Positions 7,947 through 15,801 of a stretch of DNA of 64,000 nucleotides are shown piece after piece. This DNA comes from PGYT01 sp963675055 (lineage in GTDB: Bacteria > Bacteroidota > Ignavibacteria > Ignavibacteriales > Melioribacteraceae). The DNA is taken from NCBI GenBank assembly GCA_963675055.2, contig CAXXJE010000001.1, positions 664,222 through 728,221 on the forward strand. Reading direction: 5' to 3'. The notes beneath the pieces were generated by a model. That model was not told the DNA's origin. It ran no database searches and was given only the letters and a program-made list of their open reading frames with translations. Within the stretch, counting starts at the first letter, position 1; the number at the start of each line of letters is the position of its first letter. The translations under genes and the position numbers were made by a program.

Positions 7947-8962
7947 GCGCCCGCTCCGAATAAATATTGAGCGTTTTCCAACTCAATAGATTCTTTGTCA
8001 ATATCCAGGATGTCCATTCCAACCTGAGCAATGTTCATCGCGGACATACCGCCGTTCTGAATTGGAAGCTGCTTAATCAAATCTTCATCTCTGAAATACG
8101 AGTAAACTTTTTTGCTGAGTGCCAGTCCGACATACACAACTGAAGAATACTTAGTAATAAGAACATCACAGTTCGCTATCATCTGATTGATGTTGCCTTC
8201 GGTATATACAAATGAACCAGGTGCGTACTTGTTTATTTCACGAATAGCACGACCGAATTTTTCATTGGGATGAAGCTTGAAGATAAGCTGTTTTCCCTCG
8301 GCAATTTTAAGAGCGTACTCAATAAACTTTTTCCTGTTCTCAAGTTTGAATGTCTCGCGCGCGTCCGATGTTGCCACAAGCACAAAGTTTTTGTAAGGAA
8401 AATCATTCTCCTTGTACTGTTCACAATTGTCGAAGTTAGGTATGCCTGTTATTTCAATTTTTCCCGGTTTAGCGCCTTTACGAATGAATAAATCCCGGTA
8501 ACCTTCCGAAGCGACGCAGAATTTATCATAAGCATCGGATAATCCGTTTGTTGATGTACTTGCAAGGAATCTCGGGAGTCCCAGCCATTTAACAAGGTAG
8601 TACATTAGGTTTTCCGGATCCGTCATACCTTCCTGAACCAGAATTAGTTTAGTCTTCTTAATGCTCTTTGGTACAAGCAGGTCGGAGCAAGTGAAAACGA
8701 GATCGTAATCTCGCGAAGCGCCTTTGTAATCCACCTGAAGATTATTATCCACGAAATACCTTTCCGTATCGCGTCTAAATTTGCCGCCCAGTACAGTAAA
8801 CTCGAGCATCCCGTTTTTACGAAAGTATTCCATGTAACCGTCCGTGAAAAAGGCGGAGAAATAACAGTCGTAATCCGTAAAGTACTTTGAGATCTTGTGC
8901 ATCATTGAGGTCTGGTTCATAGACCCGCCGATAAACAATATGTTTCCTTTTGAACCGCTCAT
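7943..8962 (-). CDS. GT-B glycosyltransferase with sialyltransferase-like EG / HP / SS motifs
   Basis: This 339-residue soluble protein has a GT-B look. Three short motifs stand out: QEG at residues 110-112, KLHP ending at 232, and YSSV at 272-275. Bacterial CMP-sialic acid and CMP-Kdo transferases share a (D/E)(D/E)G motif, an HP motif and a late S-S/T motif in the same order, so it may be the transferase that uses the product of this cluster. Distant similarity to CDP-glycerol glycerophosphotransferases is the alternative. I chose the ATG at 8962; a GTG at 9013 is in frame but adds a poorly conserved leader. No transmembrane segment is seen. It is the first gene of the run. Confidence 0.65.
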   Translation of the reverse strand: MSGSKGNILFIGGSMNQTSMMHKISKYFTDYDCYFSAFFTDGYMEYFRKNGMLEFTVLGGKFRRDTERYFVDNNLQVDYKGASRDYDLVFTCSDLLVPKSIKKTKLILVQEGMTDPENLMYYLVKWLGLPRFLASTSTNGLSDAYDKFCVASEGYRDLFIRKGAKPGKIEITGIPNFDNCEQYKENDFPYKNFVLVATSDARETFKLENRKKFIEYALKIAEGKQLIFKLHPNEKFGRAIREINKYAPGSFVYTEGNINQMIANCDVLITKYSSVVYVGLALSKKVYSYFRDEDLIKQLPIQNGGMSAMNIAQVGMDILDIDKESIELENAQYLFGAGA

Positions 8963-9017
8963 TTGCAACCAAATTATTTTGAACGACAGTAATCTGTTAA
9001 AATTAAGCGGCACTTGT

Positions 9018-9103
9018 GTTAATGCATTATTATGAGTGGATTAACATTATGTTAAGAGAGGTGCGAATCCGTCCGCAACCGGTTTTGTTAATGATTACTT
9101 AAC
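9018..9103. promoter_or_regulatory. Divergent promoter region with five GTTAA/TTAAC half-sites
   Basis: The gap between the sugar cluster and the phosphoesterase gene contains GTTAA or its complement at 9018, 9041, 9051, 9087 and 9099. The pair at 9041-9055 forms a 15-nt palindrome (TTAACAT-T-ATGTTAA). The pair at 9087-9103 is a second inverted repeat with a 7-nt spacer. This arrangement suits an operator controlling one or both genes, but AT-rich chance repeats remain possible. Confidence 0.35.
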
Positions 9104-9170
9104 ACTGGTTTTACGCTCTATTAATATTGGATGCCTTAAATTCAATGACGGAAATTATATCAGGTTATTG

Positions 9171-10109
9171 ATGCGTATCATACATCTATCGGATTTACAC
9201 CTTAACGCAATGTTCAAGCGGGACAACGTTAAGAAACTGCGTAAGACTCTCGCACATATTTGCAGGGAAGGTTTTGATCATCTCGTTATAACAGGAGACA
9301 TTGCCGATAACGCGGATGAAAGGGAGTTTCTTATTCTCAGCAAACTTCTTAAAAAATTCGACCTGCTTTCTTCCGAAAAAACCAGCATTGTTATCGGCAA
9401 CCATGATATTTTCGGCGGAGTTCAGACTGCCCTTGACGTTGTCGAGTTCCCTCAAAAATGCCGCAACACGGATTTCGACAGCCGGGTGAAATTGTTTTTC
9501 CATTACTTCGAAGAACTCTTCGATAATGTCGTGTATGCGAGTAAGGACATGGTGTTTCCGTACCTTAAAGTTATTGGCGACCATGCATTGTTCGGAATTA
9601 ATTCAATCGACAGATACTCAAGGCTGAAAAATCCATTCGCCTCAAATGGACGTGTTTCGGAGAATCAGTTGAACCTACTAAAAAAGCTTGTCGTGTCTGA
9701 CGAGGTACAAGGACTAAAAAAAATCCTGCTGGTTCATCATCACTTTTATAAGAATAATGTTGAATCAACTGCCAGTGAAAATAATATCTGGAATAAGATA
9801 GAATCATTCACCATGAAGCTTCGAAAGAAAAAGGTGATCATCCGGCACCTGAAGGAACTCGGTATTGAACTCGTGCTTCACGGCCATAGTCATGAATTGC
9901 GGGATTACTACCGGAAAGGAATCCGTTTCCTTAACGCCGGAGCGACGATAGACAATAACAGCCGTGATGCTAAATATTATGAGGTAGACTCAACCAGTAC
10001 AGGCACATTCGTAAAACTTAAAATACTTCCCTCAACAGTTTTTACCCCGCTTTCAATCCAACTGCCCAAAATATCAGTACCGAAACTTGCTGAACAGCCT
10101 GGGAATTAA
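9171..10109 (+). CDS. Calcineurin-like metallophosphoesterase
   Basis: The protein has the full metallophosphoesterase signature: DLH near the N-terminus (LSDLHLN), GDIADN, GNHD and HGHSH, which together bind two metal ions. Members cleave phosphomonoesters or phosphodiesters such as cyclic nucleotides or UDP-diacylglucosamine. The start is the ATG at 9171; an in-frame TTG lies one codon earlier. At 312 residues it is longer than LpxH-type enzymes (about 240). A C-terminal extension of about 40 residues after HGHSH carries no motif I recognise. It is transcribed away from the sugar cluster. The substrate is unknown. Confidence 0.85.
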   Translation: MRIIHLSDLHLNAMFKRDNVKKLRKTLAHICREGFDHLVITGDIADNADEREFLILSKLLKKFDLLSSEKTSIVIGNHDIFGGVQTALDVVEFPQKCRNTDFDSRVKLFFHYFEELFDNVVYASKDMVFPYLKVIGDHALFGINSIDRYSRLKNPFASNGRVSENQLNLLKKLVVSDEVQGLKKILLVHHHFYKNNVESTASENNIWNKIESFTMKLRKKKVIIRHLKELGIELVLHGHSHELRDYYRKGIRFLNAGATIDNNSRDAKYYEVDSTSTGTFVKLKILPSTVFTPLSIQLPKISVPKLAEQPGN

Positions 10110-10323
10110 TATACCTCACATCTTTTATTTCTCACTGATTTTCGCACATTTTCAAAAGTGAAAAACAAATCCGTTTTGAAGGATTTATATCCCCTTTTAT
10201 AATTATTTGCTTTGATTAGAGCCTAAAAAGCCGCTTTTATTTTGGCGCCTGCATCCGATTTTATGGCATAATTTATGCAATCCGCATCGCGATTATTTTA
10301 TCACATAAAAATAAAACCAACTT

Positions 10324-11661
10324 ATGCCCTTATTCTCAAAATCAAAATCGTTCAAAGGCGGAGTTCATCCGTCGGAATGGAAAGAATTAACAGAAAATCT
10401 CTCGTTCGAAATCATGCCGAATCCTAAACAGGTTATCATTCCCCTGTCGCAGCATATCGGTAAACCTGCTAATCCGCTGGTAAAAAAGAAAGACGAAGTA
10501 AAAGCGGGTCAGGTAATTGCCGAGGCGGATGGATTTATTTCCTCCCCGATTCACAGTCCGGTTTCCGGAATAGTGAAAGATATTCACAGGGAAAATACTG
10601 TTTCAGGATTCCCTAAGGATTCAATTGTTATACAGGCTAATGAAGAGAACGAGACGGAACTAATGCCTCCGCTGGATGCCTCTAAAGCAACCCCGGAAGA
10701 AATCAGGCAGCGCGTTAAAGATGCCGGAATAGTCGGTCAGGGCGGCGCGGCTTTCCCGACTTTCGTTAAACTATCGCCGCCGGAAAATGCTAAGATCGAC
10801 TATGTAATTCTTAACGGATGTGAATGCGAACCTTATTTAACCCGCGACGACAGGTACATGATCGAAAGAACCTCGGATGTAGTTACGGGTTTAAGGCTGA
10901 TTATGAATGCCTTGGGAGTTGAAAACGGTGCAATAGGAATTGAAGAGAACAAACCTGAAGCAATTGAGAAGATTAAAACCGCGGTTAAGTTCGAGCCGAA
11001 TATTGAAGTCCATGTTCTTAAAACCAAGTACCCGCAGGGCGCCGAGAAAATGCTTATCAAAGCGGTACTCGACCGTGAAGTTCCTCCGGGCAAACTTCCG
11101 ATGGATGTCGGATGTGTTATTCAGAATATCGGAACAGCGATCGCGATAAATGATGCGGTTACAAAAGGCGAACCGGAAATTACAGCGGCCGTTACTGTTT
11201 CGGGAGGAGGAATAAACTCTCCGAAGAATATTATCGTTCGCGTGGGAACTCCTCTTGCCGATGTACTTGACTACTGCGGCGGCGTTAAAGATGACGCTGT
11301 TAAAGTGGTTGTCGGCGGTCCGATGATGGGCGTTGCTCAATTCGATTTCGCGGCTCCGATAATGAAAGCTACTTCGGGAATTCTTGTACTTACAGAAGCC
11401 GAGGTAAACGAGCATCCTGAAACTCCTTGTCTTAAATGCGGTAAATGTGTTGAGGTTTGCCCCCTCGGACTAACCCCGACGAAGCTTGCAAGGTTCTCAC
11501 AACTCGAGAGATTCGATGATGCCGAAGACTTCGGTATAACGACCTGTATGGAATGCGGTACATGTACGTTTACATGTCCGGCAAATATTCCGTTGGTTCA
11601 ATGGATAAGACTCGGCAAGAGAAAGGTAATGGCATTGCAAAGAGAAAGACAATCAGCATAA
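10324..11661 (+). CDS. rnfC: Rnf complex subunit C (electron transport complex)
   Basis: RnfC is the peripheral NADH-binding subunit of the Rnf complex, which couples ferredoxin oxidation by NAD+ (or the reverse) to Na+ or H+ pumping. This 445-residue protein has the N-terminal barrel-sandwich region and the flavin/NAD-binding core (GQGGAAFPT near residue 140, NGCECEPYLT near 165). Two 4Fe-4S motifs follow, CLKCGKCVEVC from Cys369 and CMECGTCTFTC from Cys408. It is the first gene of the order C-D-G-E-A-B. No signal peptide is present, as expected for a cytoplasmic-face subunit. Confidence 0.96.
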   Translation: MPLFSKSKSFKGGVHPSEWKELTENLSFEIMPNPKQVIIPLSQHIGKPANPLVKKKDEVKAGQVIAEADGFISSPIHSPVSGIVKDIHRENTVSGFPKDSIVIQANEENETELMPPLDASKATPEEIRQRVKDAGIVGQGGAAFPTFVKLSPPENAKIDYVILNGCECEPYLTRDDRYMIERTSDVVTGLRLIMNALGVENGAIGIEENKPEAIEKIKTAVKFEPNIEVHVLKTKYPQGAEKMLIKAVLDREVPPGKLPMDVGCVIQNIGTAIAINDAVTKGEPEITAAVTVSGGGINSPKNIIVRVGTPLADVLDYCGGVKDDAVKVVVGGPMMGVAQFDFAAPIMKATSGILVLTEAEVNEHPETPCLKCGKCVEVCPLGLTPTKLARFSQLERFDDAEDFGITTCMECGTCTFTCPANIPLVQWIRLGKRKVMALQRERQSA

Positions 11662-11670
11662 ACAGATACA

Positions 11671-11710
11671 ACTCCGAATCTAATTGGTAATTGCCTGTAA
11701 GACTCGGAGT
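11671..11710 (+). other. Inverted repeat between rnfC and rnfD
   Basis: ACTCCGA at 11671-11677 pairs with TCGGAGT at 11704-11710, and the stem can extend to 10 bp with one mismatch. It is flanked on both sides by AACAGAT. There is no T-tract, so it is not an ordinary terminator. It could be an RNA processing or stability element that sets rnfC apart from the tightly overlapping rnfDGEA genes. Confidence 0.4.
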
Positions 11711-11749
11711 AACAGATTTAATAATGTATAAAAAATATTCTGAGAGTAT

Positions 11750-12715
11750 ATGACTACAATTACGGAAAATCCCGCTTACAAATTGGAACTCGCCAGCTCT
11801 CCGCACATGCATTCAAGGTGGAATACAAAAACCGCTATGTGGATGGTTGTTTTCGCACTCATCCCCGCCGTCATTTCGGCAGTTGTATTTTTTGGCTTCT
11901 ACCAGATGTTAATTATCGCGGTGAGCGTTGGTTTCTGTGTGGGAACTGAAGCAGCAATCAAAGTATTCAGAAAAAGAAAAGTAGCAATTGAAGACGGAAG
12001 CGCAATTATAACAGGCTTATTGCTGGCTCTGGTGCTTCCTCCTAATTTTTCACTCGTATCAACTGCTCTGGGCGCAATAGTTGCAATAGGTATTGGCAAG
12101 GAAATATTCGGCGGACTGGGTTATAATATATTTAATCCCGCGCTTGTCGGCAGGGCATTCCTGCAGGCAGCATTCCCGGTTCCGATGACCACATGGACAA
12201 AACCCGCATTTGCAGTTGATTCAGTTTCGAGCGCAACGCCGCTTTCGGCGATGAAGTTCGACAAAGTATTCGCAGACATATCAAATTTATTCGTAGGTAA
12301 CATAGGCGGATCAATTGGTGAAACGTCGGCACTGGCAGTACTGATCGGCGGAATCTTTTTAATCGCAATTGGCGTTGTTAACTGGCGGGTACCCGCAGCA
12401 ATGACAGTCGGCGCTTTGGTATTCGGCGGACTGTTTTGGATTATCGATCCGGCAAAATATCCGAACCCGATTTTCCACCTGTTCGCTGGCGGATTCCTTT
12501 TCGGAGCGCTGTTCATGGCAACCGACTGGGTAACCTCGCCGCTAAGTTCAAAAGGTATGTGGATTTACGGACTTGGCATTTCACTGATGATTATCATTGT
12601 ACGTTTGTTCGGCGGCTTGCCTGAAGGCGTTATGTATGCTATCCTGTTCATGAACGCTTTCGTGCCTATGATAAACAGGTATTCGAGACCAAAAGTATTC
12701 GGAGGTGCTGCATGA
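11750..12715 (+). CDS. rnfD: Rnf complex subunit D
   Basis: RnfD is an integral membrane subunit that carries a covalently bound FMN and probably forms part of the ion pathway. The 321-residue protein has about eight to ten hydrophobic segments. It also has the flavin attachment motif SSATPL near residue 160, in which the threonine accepts FMN through a phosphoester bond. Its stop overlaps the rnfG start by 4 bp (ATGA), so translation is probably coupled. It is most similar in layout to the RnfD/NqrB family. Because it occurs with RnfC and RnfB, Nqr is excluded. Confidence 0.96.
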   Translation: MTTITENPAYKLELASSPHMHSRWNTKTAMWMVVFALIPAVISAVVFFGFYQMLIIAVSVGFCVGTEAAIKVFRKRKVAIEDGSAIITGLLLALVLPPNFSLVSTALGAIVAIGIGKEIFGGLGYNIFNPALVGRAFLQAAFPVPMTTWTKPAFAVDSVSSATPLSAMKFDKVFADISNLFVGNIGGSIGETSALAVLIGGIFLIAIGVVNWRVPAAMTVGALVFGGLFWIIDPAKYPNPIFHLFAGGFLFGALFMATDWVTSPLSSKGMWIYGLGISLMIIIVRLFGGLPEGVMYAILFMNAFVPMINRYSRPKVFGGAA

Positions 12716-13281
12716 ATACAGTCGTAAAAATGATTATAACCTTATCGGTAATCGGTATTATTTCCGGCGCGTTCCTTTCACAAATAGCCGGATGGGCCGC
12801 ACCGAAAATTGAGATGCATCGTAAAGCAGATACGGAGAAGGCTATATTTCTTGTTCAGCCTGATGCAGTAAGTTACAAAACGGTTTCTGAAACAGGATTC
12901 GAATGTTACGAGGTTTTCTCGGATTCAGCCAAGATGAATTCAGTCGGTTATGCCCTTCCTTACGAAGGCAACGGCTTCCAGGGCAAGATCAGACTAATGG
13001 TTGGAATAGACAAAGGTTTGAATAATATGACCGGGCTTCAGGTTCTCGAGCAGGTTGAGACTCCGGGACTGGGAACTAAGGTAACCGAAGAAGATTTCAC
13101 GAAGCAGTTTGTTAACCTCTCTACTTCCCCGCAAATCGATTGGGTGAAAGGCGAGCAGCCGGATAGTCCGAATGAGATTCAGGCAGTAACCGGCGCGACA
13201 ATTTCTTCCAAAGCGGTTGTGTTTATTATCAACGACGGGATAAAGAAACTTCGCGAAGCTGAAGAAGGAGGGAAGAAATAA
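12712..13281 (+). CDS. rnfG: Rnf complex subunit G
   Basis: RnfG has one N-terminal transmembrane helix and an extracytoplasmic FMN-binding domain. The motif VTGATISS near residue 161 of 189 is the flavin transferase (ApbE) recognition site, where the second threonine receives FMN. No apbE gene occurs in this window, so the transferase must be encoded elsewhere. The gene starts inside the rnfD stop and ends in a TAATG junction with rnfE. Confidence 0.95.
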   Translation: MNTVVKMIITLSVIGIISGAFLSQIAGWAAPKIEMHRKADTEKAIFLVQPDAVSYKTVSETGFECYEVFSDSAKMNSVGYALPYEGNGFQGKIRLMVGIDKGLNNMTGLQVLEQVETPGLGTKVTEEDFTKQFVNLSTSPQIDWVKGEQPDSPNEIQAVTGATISSKAVVFIINDGIKKLREAEEGGKK

Positions 13282-13964
13282 TGGCTAATAAAATAACATT
13301 GATTAAAGAATATACAAAAGGACTGTGGGAACAGAACGCGGTGTTCAAACAGGTGCTGGGCATGTGTCCTACACTCGCCGTAACCGTTTCCGCCATAAAC
13401 GGAATTGCGATGGGACTTGCGACAACATTTGTACTAGTCTTCTCGAGTTTTATTATTTCATCAGTTCGAAAACTTATTCCGTCACAGGTTAGAATCGCTT
13501 CTTACATAGTTGTAATAGCAACCTTCGTAACAATAGTCGACCTGGTGATGAAAGCACAGTTCCCGGCATTAAGCAAGTCGCTTGGTCCTTACATCCCGCT
13601 TATAGTTGTGAACTGTCTTATACTCGGCAGGCAGGAAGCTTTCTCGAGTAAGAACGGTGTTGGCAGATCAGTTCTGGATGCGCTCGGCATGGGCTCGGGA
13701 TTCGTTCTAGCATTATTTATGCTCGGCAGCGTTCGCGAAATACTCGGGTCTAGAACTATTCTCGGATTGCAGGTTATGCCCGACTTTTTTAATCCCTGGC
13801 TGATTATGATTCTCCCGGCCGGCGCTTTTCTTACACTCGGTTTGATGATGGGCTACTTTAACACTGTTGCTGCAAGAAAGAAACGTATTGAACGCGAAGC
13901 TATTATCGATAAACATATCCGCTCGAAACAAACAGTTGTCGCAGCGGAAGGAGGTGCCGAATAA
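13281..13964 (+). CDS. rnfE: Rnf complex subunit E
   Basis: RnfE is one of the paired, inversely oriented membrane subunits (with RnfA) that enclose a 2Fe-2S centre at the membrane mid-plane. This 227-residue, six-helix protein has the two conserved cysteine sites, GMCPTLAV near residue 29 and NCLILGR near residue 111. Both ends overlap neighbours by one base in TAATG junctions, so it is translated together with rnfG and rnfA. The C-terminal tail is charged and probably cytoplasmic. Confidence 0.95.
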   Translation: MANKITLIKEYTKGLWEQNAVFKQVLGMCPTLAVTVSAINGIAMGLATTFVLVFSSFIISSVRKLIPSQVRIASYIVVIATFVTIVDLVMKAQFPALSKSLGPYIPLIVVNCLILGRQEAFSSKNGVGRSVLDALGMGSGFVLALFMLGSVREILGSRTILGLQVMPDFFNPWLIMILPAGAFLTLGLMMGYFNTVAARKKRIEREAIIDKHIRSKQTVVAAEGGAE

Positions 13965-14536
13965 TGGAACTATTCTTAATTTTCTTCTCGGCTGCAATTG
14001 TTAATAACTTCGTACTATCGTACTTCCTCGGTATCTGCCCGTTCATAGGTGTATCGAACAAGATAAGCTCGGCATTCTCAATGGGACTCGCCACAACATT
14101 CGTGATGGTGATAACTTCGATAGTCACATGGCTTATTTATCATCTTATACTTGTTCCGTTCGGACTCGAGTTTCTTCAGTACGTTTCATTCATACTTGTA
14201 ATTGCATCACTCGTTCAGTTTGTTGAAATGTTCATTAAGAAAGTAAGTCAGCCTTTATACAGGGCGCTTGGAATCTTTCTGCCGCTCATAACTACAAACT
14301 GCGCGATACTCGGCTTGGCACTTTTCCTTGTATTAAGAGAATACAATTTCATCGAGAGTGTTGTATTCGGCGTCGGAGCAGGAGCCGGTTTTACTCTTGC
14401 AATTACTATAATGGCAGGTATACGCGAGGAACTCGACCTTGCGGATATACCCAAACCTTTTCAGGGTGCGCCTATTACACTGCTTGTTGCCGGAATACTG
14501 GCACTGGCATTTATGGGATTTTCAGGATTACTTTAA
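13964..14536 (+). CDS. rnfA: Rnf complex subunit A
   Basis: RnfA is the partner of RnfE in the membrane core. The 190-residue protein has six hydrophobic segments. It has the matching cysteine sites GICPFIGV near residue 23 and NCAILGLAL near residue 108, which contribute to the intramembrane 2Fe-2S centre. Its start lies in the rnfE stop codon (TAATG). Length and topology are normal for the family. Confidence 0.95.
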   Translation: MELFLIFFSAAIVNNFVLSYFLGICPFIGVSNKISSAFSMGLATTFVMVITSIVTWLIYHLILVPFGLEFLQYVSFILVIASLVQFVEMFIKKVSQPLYRALGIFLPLITTNCAILGLALFLVLREYNFIESVVFGVGAGAGFTLAITIMAGIREELDLADIPKPFQGAPITLLVAGILALAFMGFSGLL

Positions 14537-14585
14537 GTCCGGCGACCGGTTGAATCCGGTTCCGGAAATTTCGGAGGAATAAATT

Positions 14586-15428
14586 ATGGAAGCAACTCTA
14601 CTTATAGCTATAGCAACAATGGGCGGATTGGGATTCATATTCGCCGGAAGTCTGGCAATAGCAGATAAAAAACTGAGAGTTGAAGAGAACCCGTTGATCG
14701 GGAAAATAAATGACGTGCTGCCGGGAGCCAACTGCGGTGCGTGCGGTAAAGCAGGATGCTATGATTTCGCGACTAATGTTGTATCAGGCGAAACTGCTGT
14801 TAACGGATGTCCGGTTGGCGGCGATGATACCGCAAAACTTGTTGCCGAGATAATGGGTGTTGAAGCAGGCTCAACCGTGAAAATGGTACCGAGAATAATG
14901 TGTCACGGCGGTAACAGCGAAGCAGTTAATAAGATGGCTGAATACTACGGTCCTTTAAGCTGCAAAGCAATGGACATAGTTTCCGGCGGAGATAAGATGT
15001 GCTACTACGGCTGTCTCGGAGGTGGTGACTGTGTTGAGGCCTGTCCTTTCGATGCAATGATGATGAATGATGACGGCATACCTGAAGTTATTGAAGAACT
15101 CTGTACCGGATGCACAATGTGTGTACAGGCCTGTCCGCGTGATGTAATTGAAATGCATCCGATTGACAGGAACGTATTCGTCTTCTGTAAGAATCAGGAC
15201 GATCCCAAAACAGCCAAAGGCGTTTGTACTGTTTCATGCTGGGGCTGCGGAATATGCGCGCGTAAATCCGAAGGTAGTGTTGAGATGGACGGTTACCTCG
15301 GTAAAATCAATTATGATGTACTGGACGAAAGCAAGATACCATTTGACAAATGCAAGTCAGGTGCTATCGGACATTTGCGTCCACCGTTACCGGAAGACCT
15401 GGATATCAAGGATGAGCAGGTAAACTAA
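14586..15428 (+). CDS. rnfB: Rnf complex subunit B (ferredoxin-interacting iron-sulfur protein)
   Basis: RnfB receives electrons from ferredoxin. It starts with a membrane anchor (residues about 3-24) followed by the cysteine-rich NCGACGKAGC motif of the Fe-S domain. Two ferredoxin-type 4Fe-4S motifs come next, GDCVEACPFDAM and CTGCTMCVQACPRD. A further cysteine group near the C-terminus (CTVSCWGCGIC) suggests an extra cluster, as in other long RnfB proteins. A strong ribosome-binding site (GGAGG, 8 nt before the ATG) is visible. In related bacteria rseC is the direct neighbour; here an inserted GIY-YIG unit separates the two. Confidence 0.95.
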   Translation: MEATLLIAIATMGGLGFIFAGSLAIADKKLRVEENPLIGKINDVLPGANCGACGKAGCYDFATNVVSGETAVNGCPVGGDDTAKLVAEIMGVEAGSTVKMVPRIMCHGGNSEAVNKMAEYYGPLSCKAMDIVSGGDKMCYYGCLGGGDCVEACPFDAMMMNDDGIPEVIEELCTGCTMCVQACPRDVIEMHPIDRNVFVFCKNQDDPKTAKGVCTVSCWGCGICARKSEGSVEMDGYLGKINYDVLDESKIPFDKCKSGAIGHLRPPLPEDLDIKDEQVN

Positions 15429-15429
15429 A

Positions 15430-15450
15430 ATCCCGAATTTATTTCGGGAT
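15430..15450. repeat. Palindrome 1 beside the GIY-YIG gene
   Basis: ATCCCGAA (15430-15437) and TTCGGGAT (15443-15450) form a perfect 8-bp stem with the 5-nt loop TTTAT, two bases after the rnfB stop. There is no T-tract. The stem follows the pattern ATSCYGAA, the same pattern as the palindrome on the other side of the GIY-YIG gene, also with a 5-nt loop. It may serve as a recognition site for the GIY-YIG protein or as an RNA hairpin ending rnfB messages. Confidence 0.75.
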
Positions 15451-15467
15451 CAAAAACAATAAAAGCC

Positions 15468-15749
15468 ATGAAAACATACTATGTATATATTATGGCAAAC
15501 GAGTTCCAGACCATATACATAGGTATGTCAAATAATCTAAAGAGAAGAGTTAGAGAACATAAATCCAAGTATCATGACGGATTTACTAAAAGATATAATC
15601 TAACTGAATTGTTTTACTATGAGACTGCGGAAAGTGCGTCCGCGGTAATTAAACGGGAAAAACAATTGAAGAACTTGCACAGAGACTGGAAAATCAATCT
15701 AATTGAGTTGATGAATCCCAACTGGGATGATTTAGCAAGCCAAATATGA
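15468..15749 (+). CDS. Single-domain GIY-YIG nuclease-like protein
   Basis: This 93-residue protein is one GIY-YIG domain: YYVYIM at residues 4-9 and IYIGMS at 17-22 form the motif, followed by Arg (LKRRVREH) and the catalytic-type Glu in IKREKQLK. Family members such as UvrC and homing endonucleases cut DNA. Short stand-alone forms are common in Bacteroidota-like genomes and have no proven role. The gene sits between rnfB and rseC, with a palindrome 18 bp before its ATG and another 5 bp after its stop, so it looks inserted. No second domain for target recognition is present. Confidence 0.88.
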   Translation: MKTYYVYIMANEFQTIYIGMSNNLKRRVREHKSKYHDGFTKRYNLTELFYYETAESASAVIKREKQLKNLHRDWKINLIELMNPNWDDLASQI

Positions 15750-15753
15750 TTTG

Positions 15754-15774
15754 ATGCTGAAACAAGTTCAGCAT
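15754..15774. repeat. Palindrome 2 beside the GIY-YIG gene
   Basis: ATGCTGAA (15754-15761) and TTCAGCAT (15767-15774) pair perfectly around the 5-nt loop ACAAG, immediately downstream of the GIY-YIG stop. Stem length, loop length and the ATSCYGAA pattern match palindrome 1. From memory, very similar sequences reading TGCTGAAACAAGTTCAGCA are scattered through many Bacteroidota genomes. In one frame the repeat reads LKQVQH, which creates a false N-terminal extension of the next gene. Confidence 0.75.
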
Positions 15775-15801
15775 TACGTGTACAAAACAATAGTAATTAG
15801 C

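Noticed and set aside
9055..9085. GTGCGAATCCG resembles part of a cobalamin riboswitch
   Set aside because: The B12 box and the surrounding stems are missing, and the downstream gene is a phosphoesterase with no link to cobalamin.
10387..10587. Opposite-strand open frames in rnf genes
   Set aside because: They arise from the strong codon pattern of the real genes; no motifs or ribosome-binding sites.
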